Positions 1-11,539 of a stretch of DNA of 64,000 nucleotides are shown here, piece after piece. The number at the start of each line of letters is the position of its first letter. The stretch's first letter is position 1. Location: positions 44,777,574 through 44,841,573 of the forward strand of contig OX578278.1 in the NCBI GenBank assembly GCA_951217055.1. The letters run 5' to 3'. The position numbers and the translations under genes are program-made. This DNA comes from Gerris lacustris. Lineage: Eukaryota > Arthropoda > Insecta > Hemiptera > Gerridae. The notes under the pieces are model-generated. The model did not search any database and had not been told where the DNA came from. It saw nothing but the letters and a program-made list of their open reading frames with translations.

Positions 1-1167
1 CTCGTCAAGATGTCATAACGTAATTTCACTACTTCTATTGAACATGTAATTTCAATCAATAATTTTGTGCATTACTTCGTTCTTTGACGTGTCCTATATT
101 ATTGTTGTAAAGATATTTTTGATCCAATCCAAATACCTAACATAAATTTAATTAAGGCAAAATCAATAAAGTTTGTTAGTGCGGTATCTTTACCCCAAGA
201 GGATAGGCACCATTAGTGTCAAAATTGGATCATCCAGGACCGGTTAGTGCTTGTGGTAGGGTGAAAGCCTCTCCGGAGTCGAAAGGAGCGAGAAACGGGA
301 GGAGGTTGTTATAACCAAGTTTAAGTTCAACTATTAGCAGGAGGCGAGAGATGAAGTTTGGAGAGGAGACTTGGCTAATCGGCAGGTTTCCAACGGAGAG
401 AAAAGGGTGGCTCTAATGAGATTATGCTTAGGGAGGTCCTCCAGGATGACTGTGTAGGGTAGAGGATGTTCTCTCGGGCTTCCACTTCGGCCCACTCCTA
501 TTTCTCCTGTGAACCTTCTTCCTCTCTGCAAACAAAGACAGGCAGAATTAAAGCTGGGAGATTTCTACAGGAGCCGACGTGAGGACATTAACGCTTTAGC
601 TTGCAAAGCCCCGCCTACCCATCTCTAACACCGGGGATGACTTAAATTTAATTAAACTTGTTTTAAGCCCAGCGAAGAGGGACTTGGAATGTTTTACAAC
701 AGGCATCCACCAGAGCTTAGTCCATCCTGTTCACAAAAACGAGCCCACCCTAAAAAACATTTATTTTCTTTTTTCTCCTTCTTTCCGAGATTTTAATCTT
801 GTTTTATAGCTTTCTCAATGAATCAACGTCGATCTTCGTTTTACAATATATCTCATAATTAATTTTGATGCTTCATAATTAGGATTGTAATTTAATAATT
901 TTATACTATTTTATGCTCTAATATAGTTCTTATCATTGTTAGCTACAAGCATAAAAACCTTTTTGTTATAGAATAACCCGATTCTTGTCCTTTTAGCCCT
1001 AATGAGCATCTTCTAAAAAGGACTTTTATAAAGCAAGCCTTTTTTCATCTTTATTTTCTTGTAAAAGAGCTTGTGGTAATTTTGAATAAAGAGCTACATA
1101 ATGAAGATAAAAATACCTTTTTCCATTAATTCTTTAGGAAACCATCAAACTAATTGACCAAGTAAAT

Positions 1168-1169
<2 letters not shown>
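1..1169. other. No gene recognised; AT-rich with a GC-richer patch
   Basis: I see no coding region. Bases about 190-640 are visibly richer in G and C and purine-rich on the plus strand, but the only open frame there (65 codons, minus strand) has no recognisable motif. The rest is AT-rich spacer leading into an (AT)n run. Confidence 0.6.
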
Positions 1170-1251
<82 letters not shown>

Positions 1252-1252
1252 A
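1170..1252. repeat. (AT)n microsatellite
   Basis: Nearly pure AT dinucleotide run with one AAAT interruption near 1225. Confidence 0.97.
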
Positions 1253-1586
1253 GTTAACAAAGGACTTTTTACGGATTCAGCACCGCAGACCGTCAGCATT
1301 TTGTACTGTACTTAAGTATGTAGAATGCCGCCAGCCCGTCAGTCTAGATCTCGACTCCGACTTTAGTAGTTGTATTATAATTATTGTGTATCATTTGAAA
1401 TTCTTAATTGATAATCTATATCTCGCAATATAAAGAAGGACACTTGTATTAGAGAGGAGGAAGTAATAAATCAAACCAAGATGTATAAAATTTGTTCATA
1501 AAATCAAAAATTGGGTATAAAAAATAGGTTCAAACAACAAATACTAACATTGACTATATATACAATTCATTTCATCAACTGCATTC

Positions 1587-2020
1587 TCATTTATTAAAAG
1601 CCGTCAATATGATACTTCGGAAAAAGTTTAAAAAAAGGTCAAGCTCTTCACAATCAAATTGCTCTAAGTCTTCTTGGATCGGAACACTGTTTGTACACGA
1701 GCCTTGACAGTTACTGCACACCGGGAAACAGTTGAACCCCGCATTCCCGGCTCTCCAACAACCACACCTCGTTCCGCAGCCAGTAGTGCAACGGCAGAAG
1801 AGTGTGTTGAGGACACTGTCTGGTGCCAAAGGGGCTTTAGTCTTAATAGGAGAAAGGTGTCCACATCTTTTCTCGTCCATCCCCAACATTCAGGTAGGAG
1901 GGATTCGTTCCCCAACCATTGCTGCACCTCCAGAAACACTCTGTATGAATGTTGCATTGCAGCATCTGTTGTGGGCGGCAAAGCACGCAGGTTAGCTTTC
2001 ATTATTGCAGTGGATTTCAC
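1587..2020 (-). pseudogene. Cysteine-rich C-terminal module of an arthropod gene family, frameshifted
   Basis: Two overlapping minus-strand frames join into one protein tail. The upstream frame reads LPPTTDAAMQHSYRVF, then QQWLGN and WGW. The downstream frame reads PIKTKAPLAPDSVLNTL, then a cysteine cluster beginning FCRCTTGCGTRCGCWRAG and ending VCSNCQGSCTN. From memory, this order (LPPT..H..RV, QxWLG, WGW, PxxT..PPAP..L, then C-rich) is the C-terminus of a widely repeated but functionally uncharacterised arthropod protein family. The cysteine spacing resembles a CXC/tesmin-like zinc cluster. A single frameshift just after WGW (about 1880) breaks the frame. An in-frame stop lies just upstream of 2010, so the piece starts at an exon edge or a truncation. 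The stop at 1587 looks like the natural end. Together with the N-terminal piece at 2290-2574 on the same strand this is one degraded gene copy. I cannot tell whether it was a host gene or transposon cargo. Confidence 0.6.
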
Positions 2021-2289
2021 GAATCACGAAGCATATCTATCAGTGAACAAAATAGAATATAATAGATTAGAATTGTAGATAGTGGTATTCAATAATTATT
2101 GTATTAATAATAATATAACGTATTATTAAATATTAATTAGTTGAATTAATTAATTATTAAATTTACCTAATGGGGTCAGTAAGGTCTGAGAAAAAATAAA
2201 GGTACCTGTAGTGATTGAGATCATACTTTAACGGGGACTGGAACATGAGCAGGATCATTCATTCCCCAGTTTCAGCAATGTCTCCTGGT

Positions 2290-2574
2290 GAAGATTTAGG
2301 ATTATAAAAAACTTTTGCGATGTTTGCTGTTTCATTGGCATACCTGAAACCTGAGCTGGAAACATTGTACTATGGCTTGGTATATCGTTTTCTGCACTCC
2401 ACATGAACGACACGACCTTTCAATCTTCGGAACAAATCATCATGTCTTCAAAAAATCATGTCTTTCATCTCTTCGTGTAAGACTAGCACTTATTAACGTT
2501 TTCATCCCTTTATCACTCACTTGGCTTGCACCTTCTTCAGCTGTTTCATTACAAATTAAACACTTTTCACTCAT
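2290..2574 (-). pseudogene. N-terminal module of the same cysteine-rich family, frameshifted
   Basis: The minus-strand ATG at 2574 opens a frame with CLICNE near the start, then KGMKTLISASLTRRDERHDF, and stops near 2440. After a frameshift the next frame continues LFRRLKGRVVHVECRKRYTK and then meets a TAG. A CxxC pair followed by KTLI.AS..R.D and H..CRK.YT is, from memory, the usual N-terminus of the family whose C-terminus lies at 1587-2020. Order and strand agree. The middle of the protein is missing: the gap 2020-2290 is AT-rich, so it is an internal deletion or an intron remnant. At least one frameshift and one stop make it a pseudogene. Confidence 0.5.
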
Positions 2575-2599
2575 TTTGGACGACCTGTTATTGTAATAA

Positions 2600-3310
2600 A
2601 AATGTTGTACACGATCATAACTTGGCGCAAACGCGTGAGAGACTGTTTACATAGCGTTACAGACATTGGAAACAAAACACGAGTCACAAGCAGCATTTTA
2701 CTAGTAAAATGTTGAAAAGTGCCCCTAAATTTCAAAACGCTCAAGCTATTTACCGGGTGAAGATAAATTAGAATAACTAGATTCATTTTTTAAGGAAATT
2801 TTTCGCTCTACAACTTTCTTTCCCACGAGTTTTCGATAAAATGGAAGGGCAAAGAGTTAGAAGAGAAAGATTGACCAGATACCTGAAACACTGCCACTTT
2901 TTAATTTTTTTTCTCATATTTAACGACTCATATCTCAAAAACGGTAACACTTACGTTCAAATAGGATATATCATTTGAAAGAGAATATTATCAGCTTTAA
3001 TGTTGAATTGAATAACATTTTCTGTGCGACGTACCGTTTTCGAGATAAACGCCAAAAACTGAAAAATGTGACCTTTTGCCCCCTCTTCCCCCACCCGCGG
3101 CGCCTGCAATCGATGGGACTTTATTAGGCCTTGTTCAGGGGACCACCCCCTACACATTCTTGAAAAAATTGAAACTACATGATTTAATGCAAGATGAAAA
3201 CCTAATTTGACTGGACTAACTATGGTCTACTTGGTAAATAATTATTTGATTTTTACCTTGATTAACGGGTTTGTCAAGAATAGGAATAACTGCTCCCGTG
3301 TTATCTTCGT
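2600..3310. other. No gene; repeat-like sequence with 'accgttttcgagata' phrase
   Basis: No coding region is recognised. Around 2935-3060 the text reads tctcaaaaacgg, later ccgttttcgagata, a phrase that also occurs in family X copies and near 63645. The 3060-3150 stretch is C-rich. It is probably a degraded dispersed repeat with undetermined ends. Confidence 0.4.
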
Positions 3311-3375
3311 GAACTGAATGAACGGTTATTGAAGCGAGCGTAGCGAGCTTCCTTCATTCAACGAAATATGCTCCG

Positions 3376-3423
<48 letters not shown>

Positions 3424-3700
3424 AGTAACGTTCACGCGTGTGACGATAACTTGAGTGAAAGTTGACCGATTTAGTTGAAATTTGGTATACATGATCCTCT
3501 TACTAATACTCAGGCTAAGTTCGTTGGACAGCGTGATCCGTCCAAGAGTTCGCGCGCAACGCTCGCGTAAACGAGAGGTACAAAAATTAAATTGGAATTT
3601 CAGGACGGGAAAAGATTCTTTCATCATCTATTCGATGAGACGAACATTTTTTTCAAATAACATTTTTTACTAAAACCAACAGCGACACCGCTATGACTTA
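3310..3700. repeat. Dispersed repeat with TCTG satellite and 'gaccgattt..gaaatttgg' module
   Basis: It starts near the hairpin-prone string gaagcgagcgtagcgagctt, then runs into a TCTG tetranucleotide tract and then 'gaccgatttagttgaaattt'. The same tract-plus-phrase order occurs in family X and in weaker form near 6090 and 35520. The open frames across it come from the tetranucleotide repeat. Ends are approximate. Confidence 0.5.
3376..3423. repeat. (TCTG)n microsatellite
   Basis: About twelve consecutive TGTC/TCTG units. Confidence 0.95.
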
Positions 3701-3974
3701 ATAAAGATCGCTAAAACTATTAAAGCGGACCTAAACGTTTAAATTAGAGAAAACAACCATTTTACCGATATCTTACGTTCTAACGTAACGATTTTAATAA
3801 AACTTCATATACACCATCTAATGCACAATTGAAACAGGTATGCAAAATTTCAACTCGATACAAGCAAAATTCTTTGCGTAGTGACGAGATACATTTATAA
3901 TAATTGTTTAAAAGCTACCGCGGGTGGTGAAGATTGTTATAGTCGTAGAGTGTATAGGTTTGTTTAGGAAGTAA

Positions 3975-4716
3975 GGCTTGTCCCACACTGGATCCGCTCA
4001 TCTCATCTCATCTCAGCTCAGACTTTAATGAAAAAAATAAAACCCATGTATTTAAATGAAAACCCACACACTGCGTCCGCTCCGCTCCGCTCCGGTCCTC
4101 TCAGCTCCGTTCAGCCCGACCTCTTTCGCTCGGCGAGAATATTTTGCCGGACGCTGCGGAAGGCGGAAGGTTCGCGCAGGCGCTCCAGGCTGCCTGTGAC
4201 CTTTCTCCACCTTCTTTCCTCCAACTTCAGTAAAGAACTCACCTCGAAGTTACTGGAGGCCGCTCTTTTTGAGGTATGGCTCTTCTCCACTTGGTTCTAT
4301 CACAGTTAAAAGCTCCATCTATTTTTCGTAACTTACGAAAATAACAAAAATCTTTTATTTTCTTGTTTCAACCTTTCAAATAGAGTGTGAAACTCTCATT
4401 CATTTCTGGCTGCATTTATCGCGTGCACCCAAAGTCTTTTTTTCGTGGTCTGTTGTTCAGCAGCAAGTTGCGTAGCTATTATAACTGCTTCTTCCTCACC
4501 ACTACTACTACTGCTATCAATAATATCAGCCAATTCTACTCATGTCGAACAGCACTAGTGGATAACTGAGACAAGACTGGCATAAAAAATGTAACTGCAT
4601 TAAAAATCTGAGCGGTCTGAGCGGAAGCAGTGTGCAGAAATTTGCCGGACCTGATCGGAAGGATCGGAGCTGAGCTGAGATGAGATGAGATGAGCGGATC
4701 CAGTGTGGGACATGCC
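3975..4716. mobile_element. PIF/Harbinger-type non-autonomous element, 742 bp
   Basis: The ends are inverted: GGCTTGTCCCACACTGGATC at the left and its near-perfect complement at the right, continuing through a GATGA-rich inner part to about 47 bp. The element is bounded on both sides by TAA (3972-3974 and 4717-4719), the 3-bp target duplication expected of PIF/Harbinger. Inside, on the minus strand, lies a decayed stretch that reads as Harbinger transposase N-terminus (separate entry). It is an internally deleted, inactive derivative. The ORFs in other frames are incidental. Confidence 0.85.
4200..4535 (-). pseudogene. Degenerate PIF/Harbinger transposase N-terminal region
   Basis: On the minus strand one frame reads an acidic/serine stretch (DSSSSSGEEE), then WVHAINAARNE, a stop, then EFHTLFERLKQENKRF; further on, after frameshifts, RRAIPQKERPPVT. 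In HARBI1-type transposases the corresponding order is WVHP..AAR...GEFHTL...L..D..KFF.YFRM, later R.AI.P.ERL..TLR. The DDE catalytic region is absent. Several stops and frameshifts make it non-functional. It lies wholly inside the TAA-flanked element, which explains its presence. This also argues against reading the neighbouring plus-strand open frames as genes. Confidence 0.7.
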
Positions 4717-4875
4717 TAAAGCTTTGTACCGAGTACCCCCACTCTTCTACCCTCTTCCACTTATCTTCAACTATGACATTCATCATGATTAATAAATTTC
4801 AATATTCAGTATTTCATTGCAACACGCTCGCTTCAATGATAGAGCCACGCGATGCCTAGTATATATATATATATA

Positions 4876-6021
4876 CAGGGTGGTCCAAAAGTCTCCCCCC
4901 CCCCCTCTTAACTTTTGAACGGTTTGAGATAAATTAATGAAACTTGGAGGATCTCTACCATGCAAAGGGAAAATTGTTTTCATGCCATCACCCACTAGGG
5001 GCAACCACCCACTTTGCCCCCAGGCCACCCAACTTCAGAATTTCAAATTGGAATGTATATTTTTGATAGCATATTTGGATTCTACAGTGAAATATAATAA
5101 ACTTTTACTTGAAACAATTTTTTCTATCTCTAATATTTTGCCCCCCATAGGGGGGCAAAGATAGCAAAATAACCCTACCGATAATACGTTGTAAAATCTA
5201 AACGGTTAGAGATAAATTAATGAAACTTAGGGGATCTTTACTATGTAAAGGGAAGTTTGTTTTCATACAGTCGCGCAGTAGGGGCAACCTCCCATTTTGC
5301 CCCCAGACCTAACTTCAAAATTTTAACCTGGAATGTATATTTTTGATAGCAGCAGATTTAGATTCTACGGTAAAAAATAAAAATATTTTACTTCAAACTT
5401 TTTTTTATATCTCCAATATTTGGCCCCCTATAGGGGGGCAGATTTAGATTCTACGGTAAAAAATAAAAATATTTTACTTCAAACTTTTTTTTCTATCTCC
5501 AATATTTGGCCCCCTATAGGGGGGGCAAAGGTATAAAAATGGCAGATTTGAGCGCCTGGGGGCAAAATGGTGGTTTCCCCTATACTAGTACGCGAGTGGA
5601 TGATTCCACACTTCCCTTTACATACACAGATCCCCTAAGTTCTATTACTTTTTTTCAAACCGTTTAGATTTTATAACGAAATAAGTGTTACTTTTTTACT
5701 ATTTCGGAAGAGTTATTTTGCTATCTTTACCCCCCTGTAGGAGGCAAAATTTTGGAGACAGAAAAAATAGTTTCAAGTAAAAGTTTATTATTATTCACTG
5801 TAGAATCCAAATATGCTATCAAAAATATACATTTCAATTTGAAATTCTGAAGTTGGGTGGCCTGGGGGCAAAGTGGGTGGTTGCCCCTAGTGGGTGGTTG
5901 CCCCTAGTGGGTGATTGCATGAAAACAAACTTCCCTTTGCATGGTAGAGATCCCCCAAGTTTCATTAATTTATCTCAAACCGTTCAAAAGTTAAGGGGGG
6001 GGGGACTTTTGGACCACCCTG
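4876..6021. mobile_element. Large foldback element with TA-type flanks
   Basis: The left end CAGGGTGGTCCAAAAGTC is matched by the complement at the right end, with TATA on both outer sides, so a TA or TATA duplication is likely. The inverted arms are roughly 290 bp each (about 4876-5164 and 5735-6021). A second, diverged inverted pair sits inside (about 5190-5335 and 5540-5690), and a direct duplication of about 85 bp lies near the centre (5345-5520). Both arms carry a C/G homopolymer of ten or more bases. There is no transposase. It is a MITE/foldback relic; the superfamily is not certain. Confidence 0.85.
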
Positions 6022-6056
6022 TATATTGTTTCTTAAATATTAGTTTCGTTTTTTTT

Positions 6057-6649
6057 AGGGTCCGTAGGACCCCTATATTTTCCTGCATGTGTCTGTACGG
6101 CTACACCTTACGACCGATTACTTTGAAATTTGGCATATATGTGTATATCTAGTACCTACCGACACATTTTAAAAATATAGCGACTTAAAAAAATGAGTCT
6201 TCAAAATAGTGGGTTAAAAATTTTAAGGTTTAAAAAATAAGGGTATATTTCTGGAGACCGTGTGGGGTATCTTATGAAAGGGTACGTCGAGCTGATTACA
6301 AAAATATATAATTTTTTGGTTATAACTTTGATAGGACGAGCGTAGACAAGTTTGAAGTTAGAGTAAAATGTCCCCCCCCCCCTTCTATCTCGCTTATGTA
6401 AAGTGCAAAAGTTTCTGAACATTCTTCGACCAAAAGTTAAGATACCACTTTTTGGAAGTTTAGAAAAAAAAAATTTTGTTTTTATTGTCAAAATACGGTT
6501 AAGTATGCTCGTTTGGATGATTTTATATGTTTGTTTATGTGTTTTGAGAATATCAGACCCATAACAGAGTTCAAAGTAGGCTTTTTAGCATTTTCAAAAG
6601 CACCATCAATAGGTACTACTTAAACAATTCTGTGTTGCCTACGGACCCT
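6057..6649. mobile_element. Inverted-repeat element with AGGGTCCGTAGG termini
   Basis: A perfect 12-bp inverted terminal pair, AGGGTCCGTAGG and CCTACGGACCCT, bounds 593 bp. No target duplication could be settled. Near the left end the text includes 'cgaccgattactttgaaatt' followed by tggcata, the module found in several other repeats here. No coding capacity is seen. Confidence 0.6.
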
Positions 6650-6679
6650 CACTTGACCTATTTATAATAATTTATTGTT

Positions 6680-7232
6680 AAAAAATCGGTCCGAGACAAC
6701 TCAGACAAACTTTCTAATATACATACTTCATAATTACTTAACCCTGTGTTTTTTTGTGTTTTATATTTCTTTTTTGTTTTTATTTATTTATTTGTTTTTC
6801 GTGTTTTACATTGAATAGAACATTTAACATTTAATTGAACATTTCATCAAAAATTATCATAAAATAAATTCTCTTTGGCGGGAAATCGAACCCTGCCTCT
6901 CTTTGTCCGCGAGTAAAGCTATTTTCTTAGGAACTAGATTTTTCCTGGGAAAACGGCCTTTATCATTAGATTGGTGGGCATCGCCTTCAAATTTAGAGCT
7001 AAAATTCATTTCTTCATTTCGCCTCGGGGTATGATTTTTCTGAACATGTATGCCAAATTTCGTCAAAATCGGCCCAGTAGTTAGGCTCCACGCGTCTGCA
7101 CATACGACAACCGACAGACCGACGATTTTTAAAAACCACTTTTTTGAACTCAGGGGACCTCAAAACGTGTAATCCATCAAAATCGAATTTTCGCGCCATC
7201 ACAATACTTTCTCATTATATGATAAAGTAAAA
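6680..7232 (-). repeat. Family X element, copy 1 (reverse)
   Basis: It begins 'aaaaatcggtccgagacaac' and ends with the caatactttctcat..atgata end. Shared internal blocks are the tRNA-like B-box region (gaaatcgaaccctgcc here), the 'ttcctgggaaaacgg' segment, the gcctcggggtatgatttttc segment, and the 'aaatttcgtcaaaatcggcc' module followed by cagacg direct repeats. Orientation is opposite to copy 3. Confidence 0.85.
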
Positions 7233-9468
7233 TGGGGTGCGAATAAAGGAAGATTCCCCTATTTAACAAGGTGACGCTGTGCGGCCTGGATTTTTCGTAA
7301 AAATTCCATGTGTGGAAATTCAATCAATTGTCAAATCTTGTTTACTAGTTAATGGTCCACTGATTTCAATAAAGCAGGAAAAAATTCTGCTTATTATAAA
7401 GGTGCTAACATCCCCTGGAATATTTTAAGTATTCATGACATCCAAGCCTACGCATTTATACAGTTAAGTCATGCAAATAAAGAATCCGAACGCATTGGGT
7501 GATCACTGAACTGAATGTTATATTTATAAATTATTCGTCAAAATATGACAATAAAAGAGAATTCTTTGTTGGGGAAAAATTTGTACTCTATTCTCAACTA
7601 CATATTCAACGACGGAAAAAAGAACTATTGTTATGTTTGTTCAACAAAAAAATAATAATTATTCATTTTTCTCGATTTCATGTCCAAACAAGGAAAATGA
7701 AGGAAAAGAAGTTCAGGTTACCTTTTGTTTGAAATTACGAGGGTGAAAAATTTCATAGAAAACCTTCAGGATCTTTCTGGTTGTTAAAAAAATCGTTAAT
7801 TAAAACTAGGGGGAAAAAATTAATTTACGCGGCCGCATTGTTCCAACAATACCGGGGAAGGAAACCTGGAATTTTTTACCCGAAAAAAAGAATATAACAA
7901 AGGTTGGCACTCTTTTTCCCAAAAAAAGAGAATTTTTGGAGGCGGACCGAAAAATGTTTTATGTCTGTTGGAAAAGGTCAAAAAGACAAAGGTATTTTCA
8001 AACCAGTGGAAAATTGAGAGGATCCACCCTGTTGGATATGGATACTGCTCGAAAATGGGGTGGTTCCAGGTATTACCGTCCTGGGTATTTTGTATCATGC
8101 GGAATCAGGGTATTGGGTATCTCAGAGAGTCCAATAGCCTCTGAACAATGCTTTCCTACCAATCTAAAGCCCTACCCTTCACGAAAAAGCATTGTTTTTC
8201 AAATAACAATCTGTGGAAAATCCTTTGAAACTCCCTTTGTAAAGAATCCTAACCCCCTCTAGAAGCTTCGGGCGTAAGATAAACTATTATAGCTGTAGAA
8301 ACGGAATTCTCCTCTTGCCTCACTTGTTAAGGCATCAAATGATTTCGTTTTAACTCAAAATAATTTGTTCGGAAATAATCACCTTGTATCTTCGGTTCGA
8401 TGGAATCTTCTAACACAAACGAAACTTAAACATAAAAAGGAATCCCTTCTCCCAAATGAAACAGACATTAAATTAATATATTTATTTATCTTTCTTGATA
8501 AATAAGGCATTGGAAATCATCGACACCGTTGTCCATTGCGGATCTTTTTACTATAATATTTTATCTACCAAATACACAAGAACTAGCTAGATACTGCGGA
8601 ATGTAGAAATTATTCCAAAACCGGTTGTCTATTATTTTCAGTAGATTGAAAATAATTTGAAATTTAATTCGACATCGGAGAGTTTACATTGAAACTTTAA
8701 GTTAGTTTTCAGTGTTACCTGTTTCGGTTGTGTCTTACGCTCAGCAAAAATTAAATAAAAAACGTAATTGTTAATTTATTTTAACCAAAGAAATTTCTAA
8801 AAAAGTTGTTATTGGGTGATTTACTGAAGTAAGTATGGTAGGTTCTTCCTTGTACCTATTGTACTAATAAGAGCGGTCAAGCTCAATGATGATTCCTTAC
8901 CAAATATTTAATTATCTATATTTAAAAATAGTTATCAAACCACCCATCATTTCGGAACGGTAATACTGCACATTTTTTCCGCGAAATAATACATTTAAAA
9001 ATAAATTAATACTTTAATTCGACTCGAATATCTATCTACCTACCATTTGCACTGCCTTTCTAAAATTTCGTCTAGCGAAATTTTCCTCTTTTTATAATAT
9101 TCAAGCAGCGAATGGTGCAGAAAAGAAAAATAAACTTTTGTTCATATCCGTGATAATTCATCTTCGTTTAGACCCTATATTTTGACGAATGAGGTAACAC
9201 TGCAATGTATGGGGGGTGGGGGGTATGCTACAATAAACATAAATCCTTATAAATCGACTTTAATATAAAACTGAGTTATAAAAATTCGTAGAATTTGTCT
9301 TGCTTGTACATTTTTTTCATCACATTGTAACCATTTAGTATATGGATAGAAATGCAAGGAAAACAAATGAGGTAACATTATATCATGGCTCTGCGTACCC
9401 AAGTTAATAATATCGCGTTAAACACATTTCAACCTTATTGAGTTACATTAATGGTATAAATTCATCTA

Positions 9469-9504
<36 letters not shown>

Positions 9505-10138
9505 ATTATCTTTATCGTGAAAGCAAAGTTTCCGACATACTTCGAATGTAGTAAGGAACAATTTAAAATAACCGATCAAAATCGAAGGAAAAAATAAATA
9601 GAGGCTCGGATCCAACAAATGAATCATTATTTTGTACTTATATCACCCTAATGGCAAAAATGGCAAAACACAAAATAAGAAAATATTTAAATTTATTTAT
9701 AATACATAAGAAAACTCAATAAACTAATGTTGTTTTGAAAATAGAATTTATAAATTTAATAATTTGAAAAAGAGTCCTCGATTCGGTCCTTAATAGTAAT
9801 GAGCGTCTGGAAACATTTTCAGGAAAAACATCTTATTTTCTTTAAATCCCATCTCATTTAATTTATGTATAGACAGTCTTTAGAAAACTCAACTTTGAAA
9901 ATAGCATTTTATATATTTATTATAACTTTACATTTTAATGGATTGAGAGCGTTCACTTAATTCTATTTTAAACACATTGAAGTCTTCTTTTAAAATCCTC
10001 ACGTTATTGAATTTATAAAAAGACCAGTCATGCACCATGACCTAATGAGCGAATTTCCAAAGAAATCTGCGTATTATTGGCTTATGATAATATAGGAAAA
10101 TTTTGGTTTAGAATTAGGATGGGTGAAAAAAATAAATT
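7233..10138. other. No gene recognised
   Basis: AT-rich. A 108-codon open frame at 7936-8262 (plus) encodes a basic protein with no motif I recognise; nothing around it suggests a promoter, splice sites or a family. A T30 run lies at 9471-9500. Confidence 0.5.
9471..9500. repeat. Poly-T tract (30 bp)
   Basis: Pure T homopolymer; it could be the A-tail of a minus-strand retroposon, but no body is recognisable next to it. Confidence 0.95.
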
Positions 10139-10745
10139 GGTACACAGGGATACGGGGTACAAAAGTCAAAGTAGTATATACCTTTCAAGATACATCTCGT
10201 TGAAAGCTCTTTAACATATCTGTAATTGTTGTTATGTACACTTTTGTCATATTTTTTTTTATATAAGAGGGGGTAAAATGGATAAAACACGTTTTTATGC
10301 TATTTTTTACCCTAAATTTAAACATGTTGCCTAAAGTCTGGGCAATTCTCTTGCAAGTATTGAATTGTTTGCAAGGAGCGATGGGACGGGGCACTATCTT
10401 ACATAAACGTGTAATTTAGCATTTTATCTACAATTTCATTCAACATTGTGCTTAACACATCTTCAATGTTTGTTATAACACTGAGGGACTCCTACCTCTT
10501 ACCTACAAAGAACCCCCCCCCCCATGGTAATTTGTTCTATCAAAACTATAATACCAAACAACGATTACTACCCTATTTCAAACCGTCATTGCATGGCTTT
10601 CACCCAATAGTTTTTAAACTCATAGATATGAAGTTTAAAGTAGAAGAATGTAATTTTCAGACCCCGCAAAACCCATGTCTCTATCTATTACAGAAGCAGA
10701 GCTGTAAGTGTTTAAAAAAGTGCGGTTTTTTGGCCCACTCTGTAT
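10139..10745. mobile_element. Possible inverted-repeat element, imperfect ends
   Basis: The left edge tacacagggatacggggtac and the complement of the right edge (ttttttggcccactctgtat) resemble each other and resemble the CAGGGTGGTCC end of the 4876-6021 element. Mismatches are many, so this is tentative. A C12 run lies at about 10509. No coding region. Confidence 0.35.
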
Positions 10746-10903
10746 ATACATACATGCATAAAAAAGTGTTAAATTTCAGGAATCGATTAAGAATGGTCTA
10801 AAACTAATTTCCATGGAGAAAATTTTCAAAAATTCGCATTACAAAATTTTTGAAGCCATTGTAATAGCATAATTTTCTTCGAAAATTCGCTAAAATAAAG
10901 AAA

Positions 10904-11497
10904 TAAAAAATCGGTCCGAGGCAAGTCAGACAAACTTTCTCATATACGAGTTCATAATTACTTGGCCCTGTGTTTTTCATTTATTAGTTTTCGTATCTAC
11001 ATTTAATTATTACTGAACATTTCATCAAAATGTATCATAAAAATAACTTCTCCTGGGCAAGGAATCGAACTCGGAATCTCTCCATTCGCGTTTTAAGCTA
11101 TTTTCTCAGGAACTAGATTTTTCCCGGAAAACGACTTATATAATTAGATTCGTATTTCAATGGACTAAATTTTAGAATTTTTTAATCAAAATCGTCGGAA
11201 CAGTTTTCGAGAAATAATTTTTTCACGTTTTTTCAGTTTTTGGGGGATAGAGCCCCCAAATTTTGAGGTAAAATAAAATTCATTTCTCGATTTCGCCTCG
11301 GGGTATGATTTTTCTGAACATTTATGCTAAATTTCGTTAAAATCGGCCCAGTAGTTTGGGCTCCAGGCGTCTGCACAGACGACAGACACATTTTTTAAAA
11401 CTCACTTTTTTGGACTCAGGTGACCTCAAAACGTGTAAATCCATCAAAATCGAATTTTCGCCCCATCGCAATACTTTCTCTTTATATGTGAAAGTAA
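10904..11497 (-). repeat. Family X element, copy 2 (reverse)
   Basis: Runs from 'aatcggtccgaggcaagtca' to the caatactttctctttatatg end. It contains the B-box block (ggaatcgaactcgg), the ttttcgagaaataatt block, the cggcccagtagtttgggctc block and the cagacgacagac repeats. An (AAT)-rich simple repeat follows at about 11500-11535. Confidence 0.9.
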
Positions 11498-11539
11498 AAA
11501 TAAAAAATAATAATAATGATAATAATAATAATTATTGGT

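Noticed and set aside
1674..2078. Two plus-strand open frames of 134 and 87 codons
   Set aside because: They are antisense shadows of the minus-strand cysteine-rich pseudogene, which carries recognisable motifs.
4526..4786. 86-codon minus-strand frame
   Set aside because: It crosses the right terminus of the Harbinger element and is in a different frame from the transposase relic.
7936..8262. 108-codon plus-strand frame
   Set aside because: No motif, no splice or promoter context, and frames of this length arise by chance in 64 kb; kept only as a note.
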